Source: Bacillota bacterium (lineage in GTDB: Bacteria; Bacillota; Clostridia; Tissierellales; MES13). Taken from it: a stretch of DNA of 64,000 nt. The stretch is from positions 84,591 to 148,590 of the forward strand of contig VENA01000008.1 of assembly GCA_009711785.1 (NCBI GenBank), read 5' to 3'. Below are positions 1 through 9,962 of the stretch, in pieces (position 1 is the stretch's first letter; each line of letters starts with the position of its first letter). Below the pieces are notes generated by a model that ran no database searches, was not told where the DNA came from, and saw only the letters and a program-made list of their open reading frames with translations. Made by a program: the position numbers and the translations under genes.

Positions 1-17
1 TTAGATTATCTATTAAA

Positions 18-1364
18 CTATTTAAGTCTTTCTTCTATTAAATCTGCTAAATCTTTAGCCATTTTATTTATTTCTTCTTCATCTTTTCCTTCTATCATTA
101 CTCTAACTAAGGGTTCAGTACCTGAAGGCCTTATAAACACTCTACCTTCTCCATCTAATCTTTTTTCTAATTTAGTTATCTCTTCTTTTATTATATCATC
201 CTTTAGGTATTCTTTCTTTTTATCATTAGAAACTTTAGCATTTACTAATACCTGTGGTAATGATTTCATAACGTGGGCCAGTTCTGATAATGATTTATTA
301 GTTTCCTTAATAACAGATATTAATTTTAAAGCTGTTAATAAACCATCTCCTGTTGTATTATGATCTAAAAATATAATATGTCCTGATTGCTCTCCACCTA
401 GAGAGTAACCATTTTTACTCATTTCCTCTAATACATATCTATCCCCTACTTTTGTTTTTACAATATCTATGTTTTCTTCTTTAAAGCATATATCAAGACC
501 CATATTACTCATAACGGTAGCAACAACTGTGTTATTTTTTAACTTACCCTTTTCCTTTAAATGCTTTCCACATATGGCTAAAATATGGTCTCCATCAACT
601 ATATTACCCATTTCATCTACAGCAATTAATCTATCTGCATCTCCATCAAAGGAAATCCCTATATCTGCTCCTGTTTCTAATACTAAATGTTGGACCATTT
701 CAGGATTAGTAGAACCACATTCTACATTTATATTTACTCCATTTGGTGTAGCATGAATTACCTCTACATCTGCTCCTAGTTTTTCTATAAGCTTAGGTGC
801 AGCTTGATATGAAGCTCCATTACCACAATCCATAGCAATCTTTAATCCCTTAAAATCAACATCTATAGTCTCTTCTAAATGCTCTATATATTCCTTTATG
901 GCATTTTTCACTGTCATTTTCTGTCCTACATCTTTACCTACTGGGTTTTCTTTTAATTCTAAATTATTAAGTATTATATCTTCTATTTCATTTTCTATAT
1001 CATCATTTAACTTATACCCTTTAGAATTAAAAAACTTAATACCATTATATTCAACTGGATTATGGGATGCAGAAATTACTACTCCAGCATCAACTTCATA
1101 AATCCTTGTTAAACAAGCAACAGCAGGTGTAGGCACCACTCCTACTGACAATACATCAACACCAACAGAACATATTCCAGAAATTAATGCTGCCTCTAAC
1201 ATATCTCCTGAAATTCTTGTATCCATACCAACTATTATTTTTGCATTTTTTTTATTTTTAGTCAGTACATATGCTCCTGCTTTACCTAATTTATATGCTA
1301 ACTCTACAGTAAGTTCTTTATTTGCTATTCCTCTTACTCCATCTGTACCAAATAATTTGCCCAT
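18..1364 (-). CDS. glmM: Phosphoglucosamine mutase GlmM
   Basis: Converts glucosamine-6-phosphate to glucosamine-1-phosphate in the cytoplasm, feeding UDP-GlcNAc and cell-wall synthesis. The 448-residue length is usual. Visible motifs: N-terminal FGTDGVRG, the phosphoserine loop SASHNP with catalytic Ser at about residue 100, the metal-binding DGDADR at 240-245, GEQSGH in the sugar-binding domain, and the phosphate-binding RPSGTEP near 412. The ATG follows AAGGAGG at good spacing. In many clostridia, as I recall, glmM lies just after cdaA-cdaR; here those genes are about 24 kb upstream on the same strand. No glmS is seen in the window. Confidence 0.97.
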   Translation of the reverse strand: MGKLFGTDGVRGIANKELTVELAYKLGKAGAYVLTKNKKNAKIIVGMDTRISGDMLEAALISGICSVGVDVLSVGVVPTPAVACLTRIYEVDAGVVISASHNPVEYNGIKFFNSKGYKLNDDIENEIEDIILNNLELKENPVGKDVGQKMTVKNAIKEYIEHLEETIDVDFKGLKIAMDCGNGASYQAAPKLIEKLGADVEVIHATPNGVNINVECGSTNPEMVQHLVLETGADIGISFDGDADRLIAVDEMGNIVDGDHILAICGKHLKEKGKLKNNTVVATVMSNMGLDICFKEENIDIVKTKVGDRYVLEEMSKNGYSLGGEQSGHIIFLDHNTTGDGLLTALKLISVIKETNKSLSELAHVMKSLPQVLVNAKVSNDKKKEYLKDDIIKEEITKLEKRLDGEGRVFIRPSGTEPLVRVMIEGKDEEEINKMAKDLADLIEERLK

Positions 1365-1510
1365 ATAATTTCCTCCTTATATGTAGTCTATTTTATGATA
1401 TCATACTATGTGCTTGTCCACAATATTTGTAAATAAATTGCAAATAATCTACATTTAAGTATAAATTGTTATAATACCTAAGTTTATTTATTTAAAAATT
1501 TACATAAATT

Positions 1511-1530
1511 AAAGACGCCTTAGACGTCTT
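1511..1530 (-). terminator. Weak hairpin terminator after the GalT-like gene
   Basis: A 7-bp stem AAAGACG/CGTCTTT overlaps the TAA stop of the GalT-like gene and is followed on the minus strand by a T-containing stretch. It separates the sugar operon from glmM, but the U tract is poor, so read-through into glmM is possible. Confidence 0.4.
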
Positions 1531-2518
1531 TAATATTTCTTAAAGTTTTTGCTGCATCCTCTGGACTTACAGTATTAATATAAATACCAGACCCTAACTC
1601 AAATCCTGCTTGAGTGGAAAATCTTGGTGTTATGCCTATATGCCAATGATAACTATTATTATATTCTTTTTTTAATAAAGGTGCATTATGTAAAAACATA
1701 TTAAATGGAAACTCACCTAACAAATTACCCATTTTTTTAAATATCTTTTCTAATAGTCCTGCTAATTCCCTAACCTCTTTTATTGACATTTCTACAAATG
1801 AAGATTGATGGCTTTTAGGAAAGATTGATATTTCATAGTTATACATAGAGGCAAAGGGAGTTAACACTATAAAATTTTCACTTTCTATAACTATTCTTTC
1901 TTTTTTATTTATCTCTTCTTTTAATATATCACAATATATACAACTGCCCTTAGAATCAAAATATTCCTTACTAGAAATAAGTTCTTCTTCTATTAAAGAT
2001 GGAATAAAAGGCGAAGCTATCATTTGTGAATGGGTATGCTCTAAAGATGCCCCAGCCTTTTTTTGATAGTTTTTATATATACTTACATATTCAATACCCT
2101 TTCTCATCATCAAATCCTTATATCTTTCCCTATGCATATGTAGTATATAAATAAAATCTTCTTTATTCATATTAAAATAATTACTATTATGTTTTCTTCC
2201 TTCTATTATTACTTCATGAAAACCTAAACCATTTTTTTTATTGAAAAGTTCTGAGTTATCATCTTTACATTTGCTTTTCATAGAAAGGGCTGAGTATTTA
2301 TTAGGTACAACCCTTACTTTCCAATCATTATTTTTTGTAAATCTCATTATTTCTTTAGGTGTCTCATCTTCATTTCCCGGGCAAAATGGGCAAGTTTCTA
2401 CAAAATCCTCTTTATCACTTTTATATTCATTTTTTATTAAATCAGAAGGTCTTCCATTTCTTTCTACAGCTATAATCACTCTTTTTTTTGTTACTGGATG
2501 CTTTCGTATCTCTGTCAT
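1520..2518 (-). CDS. galT: GalT-family hexose-1-phosphate nucleotidylyltransferase
   Basis: Member of the histidine-triad-type GalT family, which moves a nucleotidyl group between hexose-1-phosphates through a histidine intermediate. Length 332 is usual. CPFCPGNE near residue 43 is the zinc-site motif; EHTHSQ gives the H-x-H-x-Q active site; a second CxxC (CIYC) and the C-terminal HWHIGITPR follow. The start codon shares one base with the stop of the sucrose-phosphate-synthase-like gene (TAATG), so the two are probably translationally coupled. No galK or galE is nearby, so the partner is more likely the nucleotide sugar handled by the preceding glycosyltransferase than galactose. The exact substrate (UDP- or ADP-glucose, or Pi as acceptor) cannot be read from sequence. 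Confidence 0.8.
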   Translation of the reverse strand: MTEIRKHPVTKKRVIIAVERNGRPSDLIKNEYKSDKEDFVETCPFCPGNEDETPKEIMRFTKNNDWKVRVVPNKYSALSMKSKCKDDNSELFNKKNGLGFHEVIIEGRKHNSNYFNMNKEDFIYILHMHRERYKDLMMRKGIEYVSIYKNYQKKAGASLEHTHSQMIASPFIPSLIEEELISSKEYFDSKGSCIYCDILKEEINKKERIVIESENFIVLTPFASMYNYEISIFPKSHQSSFVEMSIKEVRELAGLLEKIFKKMGNLLGEFPFNMFLHNAPLLKKEYNNSYHWHIGITPRFSTQAGFELGSGIYINTVSPEDAAKTLRNIKDV

Positions 2519-4011
2519 TACTCTCCACCTTCAAAGTATATTTTTTTTAGCTTATCTAGTGTTATTTTATCGTTATTCTTTGGATTTTTAAAGTATGGAT
2601 GTATTGAAAATTTATTAAAATCTTTTCCATTAATTTTTTCTTTTCTTTTTCTCTTTATAATATCAATATATCCCTTTGCAGTATTTTCCCATGTGAATTT
2701 ATTATATACTCTTTTTATACCTAACTTTTTATATTCATTTTTATACTTAAACATCTTTAATATCCCATTTGAAATATCTAATGTATCATTAGGGTCTACT
2801 AATACTCCAAATTCCTTATCACCTTCTTTTAAAACTTCAGAAGGCCCTCCATTTTTAGTTACAACTGCCGGTAATCCACAAGCCATTGCTTCTATTGGTG
2901 CTAAACCAAAGGGTTCATATAAAGCTGTTAGTGTAAATATAGAATCCCTTCTTGCAAATTCTCTATATGTTGCTGCAAGTTGCTTTTGACTGTTAAGACT
3001 AAACATGCATACCTTTCCCTTAAGATCATATTTATTTATTATTTCCATTATTTCATCTAATATTTTCTTTTCTTTTTCTCTAGCATTAGAATAGTCCTTA
3101 AATGGATTATCTATTCCCCTTAAGGTAATAACTAAATTGCATTTCTCTTGTAACTCTTTATTTTCTGCATAAGCTTTAACTAAACCTACATGATTCTTTT
3201 TAGGATCTAATCTACTTGCTGCTATAACTGCAGGTAAATCAAGTCTATTTTTATTAATATCCCTATTAAACATATTCTTAATTTTATCTTTAATAAAGTC
3301 TTCTTCTTCATTTTTTCCATCTTTATTAAACATATCAATATTAACTCCAGGGGGAATTATTTTAAATTTTAAATCATTATTTACATCCACAGCACCATTA
3401 TATGCATTATGACTATATTGTTCATATCTTTCCTGGGAAGTACTTACTATATTAACTGCTGAATTTGCTATACTTAGCCTTTCAGCCATAATTCTTTTTG
3501 AAAAATTATATTTTTCATCCATCTTAGATATATTATCTCTATTTACATTTAATTTATCCATCTTCTGTGCACCTAGAGAATGTCCTGTAAATGTATACGG
3601 GATATCTAACTTTTTATATAGTAAAGCTCCTGCTAAACCACCATCTCCGTAATGGCCTGTGAAAAAGTCTGGATATTCTCCTTCTTTTTTATAAAAATTT
3701 ATTATTCCATCTACATATTCATCAATATAATTCCAAAGTTTTTCCTTATTTAAAAATTTCTTCCCTCCAAAGGGAATTCTAATTATTCTTAAATTATCTA
3801 CTCCTTTATAATAATCTAACTTTTTTTCAAATCCAGGAAAATTTTTATCTATAATTTGTCTTGTTATAATATCTACTTCTATACCCATTTTTGCCATTTC
3901 AATAGCAACTTCTTTAACATATACTAATTGCCCTCCAAAATCAGGATGTTCTGTCCAATATAAGTCATTATTATCAAAATTACCTTGGGGATTTAAAAAA
4001 GAAATTCTCAT
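2518..4011 (-). CDS. Sucrose-phosphate synthase / sucrose synthase-like glycosyltransferase (GT4)
   Basis: Retaining GT-B enzyme of the sucrose synthase/sucrose-phosphate synthase group. The N-terminus NPQGNFD followed by EHPDFGGQLVYVKEV (about 21-35) is the group hallmark, and the C-terminal domain carries EPFGLAPIEAMACG (about 366-379) with the conserved donor-binding glutamates. The whole sequence strongly resembles, from memory, the 496-residue enzyme of the halophile Halothermothrix orenii. No sucrose-phosphate phosphatase is visible. The neighbours are fructokinase (10 bp upstream) and a GalT-like enzyme (overlapping). It may make sucrose-6-phosphate as an osmolyte precursor or run as a sucrose-cleaving synthase. 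Confidence 0.85.
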   Translation of the reverse strand: MRISFLNPQGNFDNNDLYWTEHPDFGGQLVYVKEVAIEMAKMGIEVDIITRQIIDKNFPGFEKKLDYYKGVDNLRIIRIPFGGKKFLNKEKLWNYIDEYVDGIINFYKKEGEYPDFFTGHYGDGGLAGALLYKKLDIPYTFTGHSLGAQKMDKLNVNRDNISKMDEKYNFSKRIMAERLSIANSAVNIVSTSQERYEQYSHNAYNGAVDVNNDLKFKIIPPGVNIDMFNKDGKNEEEDFIKDKIKNMFNRDINKNRLDLPAVIAASRLDPKKNHVGLVKAYAENKELQEKCNLVITLRGIDNPFKDYSNAREKEKKILDEIMEIINKYDLKGKVCMFSLNSQKQLAATYREFARRDSIFTLTALYEPFGLAPIEAMACGLPAVVTKNGGPSEVLKEGDKEFGVLVDPNDTLDISNGILKMFKYKNEYKKLGIKRVYNKFTWENTAKGYIDIIKRKRKEKINGKDFNKFSIHPYFKNPKNNDKITLDKLKKIYFEGGE

Positions 4012-4021
4012 TAGTAACCTC

Positions 4022-4981
4022 CTATAAAGAAAATATTTTTTTAACTTTACTTAGCCTAGGAATTTTTGTTATTGCTCCTGTTTCTTTTAGTTTTAGCGCT
4101 GACACAGCACTTCCTATTTCTACTGACTTTTCTATGGTTTCCCCTTTTAATACTCCAGCATAAAACCCAGACCATAAAGCATCTCCTGCTCCTGTTGTAT
4201 CATTAACTGAAGTTTCTATAGCAGAAATTTTTTTTCTATTATTTTCATTTGCTATTATTGCTCCATCTTCTCCTAAAGTTAAAATAACTAACTTAGCACC
4301 TAAATTTAAATATTTATCTATATATCCATCTATAGAATCTTCTCCTAAAATATTTTTAGAATCATCCAATGATGGTTTAATAATATCTACTTTTTTTATT
4401 ATCTCTTTAATAAATTTCAAACCATTATGATCCTTTTGCCATAAAATCTCTCGATAATTTGGATCAAAACCGATAAGCTTTCCCTTACTCTTAGCTTTAT
4501 CTAATAAGGCCATAGTGGTAGTTCTAATTGGTTCGTGGGATATTGCCCAAGATGTGAAATGTACTATTTTAGCATTGTCTATTAAATCAGTTAAGTTGTT
4601 AGTTAATTTTAATTCTTTATCGGCCTGTCTATATGCAATAAATGATGGATTTTTCTTACTCTTAGATACTACTACTAAAGAAGTATTATATTTATTATCT
4701 AATGTTACACCCTCTACATTAACATTAAAATCCATAAGAGAATCTATCAAAAACTTCCCAAAACCATCATTTCCTAGATTAGTTATAACTGCTGATTTTA
4801 AACCTAATTGCCTTAAATTTATTGCTATATTTCCAGGGGATCCTCCAAAATACTTAAAAAACATTTTATTTTCAAATCCTGTAGAGTATCCTTTAGAAAT
4901 CATATCTATAATAACTTCACCGATTGTAATAACATCTATATTTTCATTTTCAATTTCAATACTCTTTGTTAACTTAAACAT
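4022..4981 (-). CDS. PfkB-family fructokinase
   Basis: Ribokinase-fold sugar kinase of 319 residues. It shows the N-terminal signature GGSPGNIAINLRQLG (about 46-60), FDPNYRE in the middle typical of fructokinases, and the C-terminal DTTGAGDALWSGF holding the catalytic Asp and the anion hole. GGGGAG precedes the ATG. It lies between the LacI regulator and the sucrose-phosphate-synthase-like gene, so fructose to fructose-6-phosphate is the best-supported reaction. 2-keto-3-deoxygluconate kinase is an alternative in this family but fits the context less well. Confidence 0.85.
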   Translation of the reverse strand: MFKLTKSIEIENENIDVITIGEVIIDMISKGYSTGFENKMFFKYFGGSPGNIAINLRQLGLKSAVITNLGNDGFGKFLIDSLMDFNVNVEGVTLDNKYNTSLVVVSKSKKNPSFIAYRQADKELKLTNNLTDLIDNAKIVHFTSWAISHEPIRTTTMALLDKAKSKGKLIGFDPNYREILWQKDHNGLKFIKEIIKKVDIIKPSLDDSKNILGEDSIDGYIDKYLNLGAKLVILTLGEDGAIIANENNRKKISAIETSVNDTTGAGDALWSGFYAGVLKGETIEKSVEIGSAVSALKLKETGAITKIPRLSKVKKIFSL

Positions 4982-4998
4982 TTTTCTCCCCCTACATA

Positions 4999-6006
4999 TT
5001 AATCTTTCTTTGATGTACTTTCTCTAATAACAAGTTTATGGGGTAATAAAAAATCTTTATTTACTATGTTTTCTCCCTTAATCATATTATAGAGGATTTT
5101 CGTAGCCTTTTTACCCATTTCACTTATTGGTTGTTTTATAGTAGTAATAGATGGTATAAAGTTATTAGCAATTGGAATATCATCAAAACCTATTACTGAG
5201 ATATCTTCAGGCACTTTAAGTTTACCTTTTATTACCCTTTTTATAACACCACAGGCCATTTCATCATTAACTGTAAAAATAGCCGTAGGTGGATTATCAA
5301 GCTTTAAAAATTCCTCTGTGGATATAAAACCTGATTTTGCTTTAAAATCACCCTCTTTAACTAAATTCTCATCAAAGGGTATATTATACTTTTCTAAAGC
5401 TTTTTTATAACCTTCAAATCTTTTTACCCCGGCTGTTTCATCACTAAGGGGAGCTCTTATAATTGCTATTCTTTTATGTCCTAATTCTATCAAATATTTA
5501 GTAGCATCAAATCCTGCTTTAAAGTTATCAATATCAACATTTGGAAAATCATATTCTTTAAGTTTTCTATTTACTGTAACTGTTGGTTTATCATAATCTT
5601 TAAAAAAGTTTATATGTTCCTTTGTAAAATTATCAGTCATAAAAATTAGTCCATCCACTTGCTTATCTTTAAGTATTTCTAGAAACTCTATTTCTTTATT
5701 AGGATCATGAAAAGAATTTAAAAGTAATATATTATAGTCATGCTTATTAGCAACCTCCACCATGCCCTTAACTAATTCAGAATAAAAAGGGTTTGAAATA
5801 TCAGGTATTAAAAGTCCAATTAAATTTGTCTTTTTACTTACTAAACTTCTAGCAATAGAACTTGGCTTATATCCAGTCTCTTCAATAACTTTTAATACTC
5901 TTTGTTTTATATCATCACTAACAGGTTTGCTTCCATTTAATACCCTAGATACACTAGCCTTAGAAACCCCTGCTAACTTAGCTATATCCTTTATAGTAGT
6001 TTTCAT
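4999..6006 (-). CDS. LacI-family transcriptional regulator of the sugar operon
   Basis: N-terminal LacI helix-turn-helix (TIKDIAKLAGVSKASVSRVL), hinge region, then a periplasmic-binding-protein-like effector domain (about 60-335). The ATG at 6006 is chosen because GAGGAGG lies 6 bases upstream; an in-frame TTG at 6021 would start inside that ribosome binding site. The gene sits inside the operon it probably controls. A perfect 16-bp palindrome of the LacI type stands in the leader of the first gene (12099-12114), so autoregulation is likely. The effector is presumably the imported disaccharide or a phosphate derived from it. Confidence 0.9.
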   Translation of the reverse strand: MKTTIKDIAKLAGVSKASVSRVLNGSKPVSDDIKQRVLKVIEETGYKPSSIARSLVSKKTNLIGLLIPDISNPFYSELVKGMVEVANKHDYNILLLNSFHDPNKEIEFLEILKDKQVDGLIFMTDNFTKEHINFFKDYDKPTVTVNRKLKEYDFPNVDIDNFKAGFDATKYLIELGHKRIAIIRAPLSDETAGVKRFEGYKKALEKYNIPFDENLVKEGDFKAKSGFISTEEFLKLDNPPTAIFTVNDEMACGVIKRVIKGKLKVPEDISVIGFDDIPIANNFIPSITTIKQPISEMGKKATKILYNMIKGENIVNKDFLLPHKLVIRESTSKKD

Positions 6007-6047
6007 TTTTCTCCTCCTCAAAACATTTCATAAAATAGTGAGTACTA

Positions 6048-8396
6048 TTATACTTTTAAGGGTAACCTTACACTTTCTCCATGTTTTAAGTTGATTTTAT
6101 CATCTTTATGTTTAAAAGTTAATTCATCACCCTCTAAAAGGGTATATTTTACTTCATTTTTTTTAACTTTTATCTCTATTTTTTTCATCTTAAATCTTAT
6201 TTTAAACTTATAGCTATCCCATTTATCTGGTAAGTGAGGATTAAATATTAATTCACCATTATAAACCCTCATTCCTCCAAATCCATTAACAACACACATC
6301 CACGTTCCTGCCATACATGCTGTATGAACTCCATGCTCTGAATTTTTATGATAATTATCTAAATCAGTTCTTGCAGTCTGTAAAAAATAGTCATATGCTT
6401 TTTTATAATAACCAATCTCAGAAGCAATAACACTATGGATACTATTTGAAAGAGAAGAATCATGGGATGTTATCTTTTCATAATAATCAAAATCCCTTTT
6501 TTTAACTTGTTTATCAAATTTATTTCCAAGTAAAAATAAAGCTAAAACCACATCCGCTTGCTTACATACTTGATATCTATAAATAATTAGTGGATGATAA
6601 TTAAGAAGTAGTGGATATTTATCTTTAGATACATTTTCAAAATCCCAAACTTCCTTTTCTAAAAAGTTATCATCCTGAGGATGGATACCTAATTCTTCAT
6701 CGTATGGAAGATACATATTATCAGCAGCTTTTTTCCAAGATTTAATTTCCTTTTCATTTAGTCCTATTTTTTCTACTAATCTTTGATATATATTACTGTA
6801 TTCATTCTTTATTTCCATAGCAGTTTTATAGGCAAAATCTAAATGCATTTTAGCCATAGAATTAGTATAAAAGTTATTATTAACTATTGCAGTATATTCA
6901 TCAGGTCCTGTAACAGAGTTTATACAAAATTTATTATCCTTTTTCTGTACATATCCTCCTAAATCTTCCCATAATCTTGCTGTCTCAAATAACATTTCTG
7001 CACCATAATCTAATAAAAATTCCTTATCTTCTGTTACTTCAACATACTGCTTAAGAGCATATATAATATCAGCGTTTATATGATATTGAGCTGTCCCTGC
7101 TGGAAAAAATGCTGAACATTCCCTTCCATCTATAGTCCTCCATGGATATAATGCTCCTTTATTATGTGCTACATCCTTTGCCCTTTGTTTAGCTCTATCT
7201 AGGATATTATATCTATACTTTAATAGTTTTTTACTTATTTCTGGTTCTGTAAATAAAAAAAAGGGTAGTATATATGTTTCAGTATCCCAAAAGTAATGAC
7301 CTTCATACCCTTCACCTGTTAATCCTTTAGCTGCAATATTTGTTTTCCCATCTCTACCAACTGATTGTAGTAAATGAAATAAATTAAACCTTATTCCCTG
7401 CTGTATTACATCGTCTCCATTAATTTTAATATCTGCATCATTCCAAAACTCATCTAAAAATCTTCTTTGATCCCTTAAAAGCTTATTAAATCCATCATAT
7501 TGAGCATCATATAAGTTAACCTTAGCTCTTGATAAAACTTCCTTAATAGGGTAGTCTCTACTTGTATAGTAGGTGATGTATTTATTTAATTTTACCTTTT
7601 CACCCTTTTTACAGTTTATCTTGTATCTAGATACTAAGCGCTGATTAAACTCATTATTTTCTATTTTGTAATCATTATTAGTCTCTAGTTCATTATCCAT
7701 AGCACATATTAAAACAAATTGTGAATTAATTGTCTCTTGTATTAATGCACCATAACCATCTATCTGCTCTTTACCTATAACCTTTAATGCTTGCCCTTTT
7801 AATGATGAACCAACCCTTGGATCTCCTTTGGATTCTTGATTTCTAACATCACCATCTATGGCTGATTCTAATGTTATTTCACCAGAAAAATTAAGTGGAG
7901 TTATTTGATAATCTATTGCTAATAAATGCTTATTTTCAAATGGGGCTACTCTTTTTATTGTAATTTTAACCCTTTTGCCTATGGGTGATTCCCAAATTAT
8001 ATTTCTTATTAATACACCATTTTTCATATCAAGTACTCTTTTATAATCTATAATATTACCTTTTAATAAATCAAACTCTTCATTACCTATAAAAAGTTTG
8101 ATAATTTTACTATTAGTCACATTAAGCATTGTTTCTTTTACTTCTCCAAAACCATGGGCTTTTTCTCCATAAACTATGGGTTCAGATTCATAAAAACCAT
8201 TAATATAAGTGCCATCTAAAGTAGTATCACCTGGACCATTATAACCTTCTTCAAAATTTCCTCTTATACCTATATAACCATTTCCTATAGAAAAAATAGT
8301 TTCATCTAAATAGTTTGTTTCAATATCAAACTCTTTCTCAGTTATTCTCCATTTTTCTATTGGATATATTGGACTATTTTTTAGTATTTTCTTCAT
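6048..8396 (-). CDS. Glycoside hydrolase family 65 disaccharide phosphorylase
   Basis: About 782 residues in the GH65 order: N-terminal beta-sandwich, helical linker, (alpha/alpha)6 barrel and small C-terminal beta domain. The general-acid glutamate lies in TGPDEYT at about residue 500; the phosphate-site HGVHTA motif is near 690. The family phosphorolyses alpha-linked diglucosides (trehalose, kojibiose, nigerose, maltose) to beta-glucose-1-phosphate. The loop GPDEYTAIVNNN looks more like trehalose/kojibiose-type enzymes than maltose phosphorylase, but specificity is not settled. The ATG at 8396 is preceded by AGGGTG; the in-frame GTG at 8405 lies in that site. No beta-phosphoglucomutase, normally needed for the product, is in the window. 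Confidence 0.9.
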   Translation of the reverse strand: MKKILKNSPIYPIEKWRITEKEFDIETNYLDETIFSIGNGYIGIRGNFEEGYNGPGDTTLDGTYINGFYESEPIVYGEKAHGFGEVKETMLNVTNSKIIKLFIGNEEFDLLKGNIIDYKRVLDMKNGVLIRNIIWESPIGKRVKITIKRVAPFENKHLLAIDYQITPLNFSGEITLESAIDGDVRNQESKGDPRVGSSLKGQALKVIGKEQIDGYGALIQETINSQFVLICAMDNELETNNDYKIENNEFNQRLVSRYKINCKKGEKVKLNKYITYYTSRDYPIKEVLSRAKVNLYDAQYDGFNKLLRDQRRFLDEFWNDADIKINGDDVIQQGIRFNLFHLLQSVGRDGKTNIAAKGLTGEGYEGHYFWDTETYILPFFLFTEPEISKKLLKYRYNILDRAKQRAKDVAHNKGALYPWRTIDGRECSAFFPAGTAQYHINADIIYALKQYVEVTEDKEFLLDYGAEMLFETARLWEDLGGYVQKKDNKFCINSVTGPDEYTAIVNNNFYTNSMAKMHLDFAYKTAMEIKNEYSNIYQRLVEKIGLNEKEIKSWKKAADNMYLPYDEELGIHPQDDNFLEKEVWDFENVSKDKYPLLLNYHPLIIYRYQVCKQADVVLALFLLGNKFDKQVKKRDFDYYEKITSHDSSLSNSIHSVIASEIGYYKKAYDYFLQTARTDLDNYHKNSEHGVHTACMAGTWMCVVNGFGGMRVYNGELIFNPHLPDKWDSYKFKIRFKMKKIEIKVKKNEVKYTLLEGDELTFKHKDDKINLKHGESVRLPLKV

Positions 8397-8434
8397 TAAA
8401 ATCACCCTATAATTTATTCTATTTACTTTAAATA

Positions 8435-8472
8435 AGTCTCCCCTCCGGAGCTTATCTCCGGATGGGAAGACT
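8435..8472 (-). promoter_or_regulatory. Intercistronic stem-loop downstream of the binding-protein gene
   Basis: Arms 8435-8450 and 8456-8472 form a strong GC-rich stem around CTCCGGA with loop CTTAT. On the operon strand the hairpin is followed by TATTTAAAG rather than a clean U tract, while a T8 run lies on the other side. It sits between the solute-binding-protein gene and the phosphorylase gene. This is the usual place for a partial terminator or RNase-stalling stem that keeps binding-protein mRNA more abundant than the enzymes downstream. Confidence 0.6.
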
Positions 8473-8485
8473 TTTTTTTAATCTA

Positions 8486-9868
8486 TTAATTACTCTTAGT
8501 TGGTTCTCCTGTTTCAAATCCTGTGGCATCTTGTAAATCAAGTTCTAATACTTCTAAAGCATCCTCTGCTTTTTCTTCTCCAGTTATAATTGAGTGAACT
8601 GCTTTATAGAATAACTCAGAAGTTTCAGCATAGTTTGGTGATGTAGCTGCAGATGGTCTTGCAACTCCATTTACAAACATATCTTTTAATTCTCCCATAA
8701 ATGGATTAGCTTCTAATATTTCTTCATCTTCATATAATGAAGGTATAGTTGGGTTAAATGAACCTTCAACAGCTCTCATTTTCTGAACCTTTTCTGAAGT
8801 CATAAATAATGCAACATCTGCTGCTATTTCTTTATGTTCACTATACTTACTTACACCTAGTTGCCATCCACCTAGACATGATGCTGGTGAACCTTTACCA
8901 TGGGGAAGTGGAGCAACATCAAACTTACCTTTAATAGCACTATCTTCTGAATTTCCTAATCCGTATGCATATGGCCAGTTACGCATAAATGCAGCATTAC
9001 CTGCCTGCCAGATATTACGTGCATCTTCTTCTCCCATACCCGTTACACCTTCAGGTGAAATAGTTCCTACAAATCCTTTTATTTTATTTAATATTTCTAC
9101 GGCATTTTCATTATTAACAGTTATTTTTTTATCATCACTTATAATCTTACCTGCATTATTAGAATATAACCATTCTATAGCGTCACAAGTAAGTCCTTCA
9201 TATGAATTTCCTTGGAATACAAATCCAAAGAAGTCTGGATTTCCAGCTTCTCTTTCTCCTTTTTGGATTTTCTTTGCTGCTTTTTCTAATTCATCCCAAG
9301 TCTTAGGAACATCTAAGTTATATTTCTTTAAAAGGTCAGTTCTATAATAGAATATTCCACCATCAGTAAACCAAGGCATTGCCTTTAATTCACCATTAAC
9401 AGTATTATTCTTGATTATATGTTCAAAGTGCTTATCTGTAACTTTTTTAGCACCATATTTATTTAAATCAACAAAATGTTCTCCTAAATCTCCTGGCCAA
9501 ATTACATCTAACTGATATAAGTCAACCTTAGAACTTTTAGCTTCTAAAAACTGTAGATATAAACCTAATCTGTCATCAGCTAAGTCTGGTGTGTCTAATA
9601 CTTTAACATTAACATTAGGATGCTCTTTTTCATACATTTCAGCACCTTTTTTAGTTAACTCATACTCATTACCGACAGCTCCCCCTGCTATTGTTATAGT
9701 AACCTTTTCATCATCTTTAGCTTCATCATTAGAATTATTATTTTCACTTTGCTTTTCTTCAGCATCCCCAGCTGTTTGTTCCGTATTAGTACAACCTACT
9801 GCAAATACTGAAAAAGTTAACATTAACACTAATAAAATAGCAACTATCGAACTTTTTTTACTAAACAT
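8486..9868 (-). CDS. ABC transporter sugar-binding lipoprotein (MalE type)
   Basis: Extracellular solute-binding protein of about 460 residues. A signal peptide with hydrophobic core VAILLVLMLTFSVFAVG runs into Cys (AVGC lipobox), then comes a low-complexity acidic Asn/Glu linker and the cluster-B type binding fold of maltose/trehalose binders. The ATG at 9868 has AAAAGGAGG seven bases upstream; a longer in-frame ATG at 9895 lies before that site and is unlikely. It follows its two permease genes. No ATPase gene is in the operon, so a shared MsmK-type ATPase elsewhere in the genome is expected. Confidence 0.93.
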   Translation of the reverse strand: MFSKKSSIVAILLVLMLTFSVFAVGCTNTEQTAGDAEEKQSENNNSNDEAKDDEKVTITIAGGAVGNEYELTKKGAEMYEKEHPNVNVKVLDTPDLADDRLGLYLQFLEAKSSKVDLYQLDVIWPGDLGEHFVDLNKYGAKKVTDKHFEHIIKNNTVNGELKAMPWFTDGGIFYYRTDLLKKYNLDVPKTWDELEKAAKKIQKGEREAGNPDFFGFVFQGNSYEGLTCDAIEWLYSNNAGKIISDDKKITVNNENAVEILNKIKGFVGTISPEGVTGMGEEDARNIWQAGNAAFMRNWPYAYGLGNSEDSAIKGKFDVAPLPHGKGSPASCLGGWQLGVSKYSEHKEIAADVALFMTSEKVQKMRAVEGSFNPTIPSLYEDEEILEANPFMGELKDMFVNGVARPSAATSPNYAETSELFYKAVHSIITGEEKAEDALEVLELDLQDATGFETGEPTKSN

Positions 9869-9962
9869 AAATATCCTCCTTTTATTTAAATTCATTTTAA
9901 TTAATAAATCTAATATGAGCTTTAAATTTGATAAATCCCCCCTTAAACTTAAAATATATCTT

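Noticed and set aside
469..1101. Plus-strand open frames over glmM
   Set aside because: They lie wholly antisense to a gene with intact motifs, have no ribosome sites and read as Ser/Pro/Phe-rich shadow translations.
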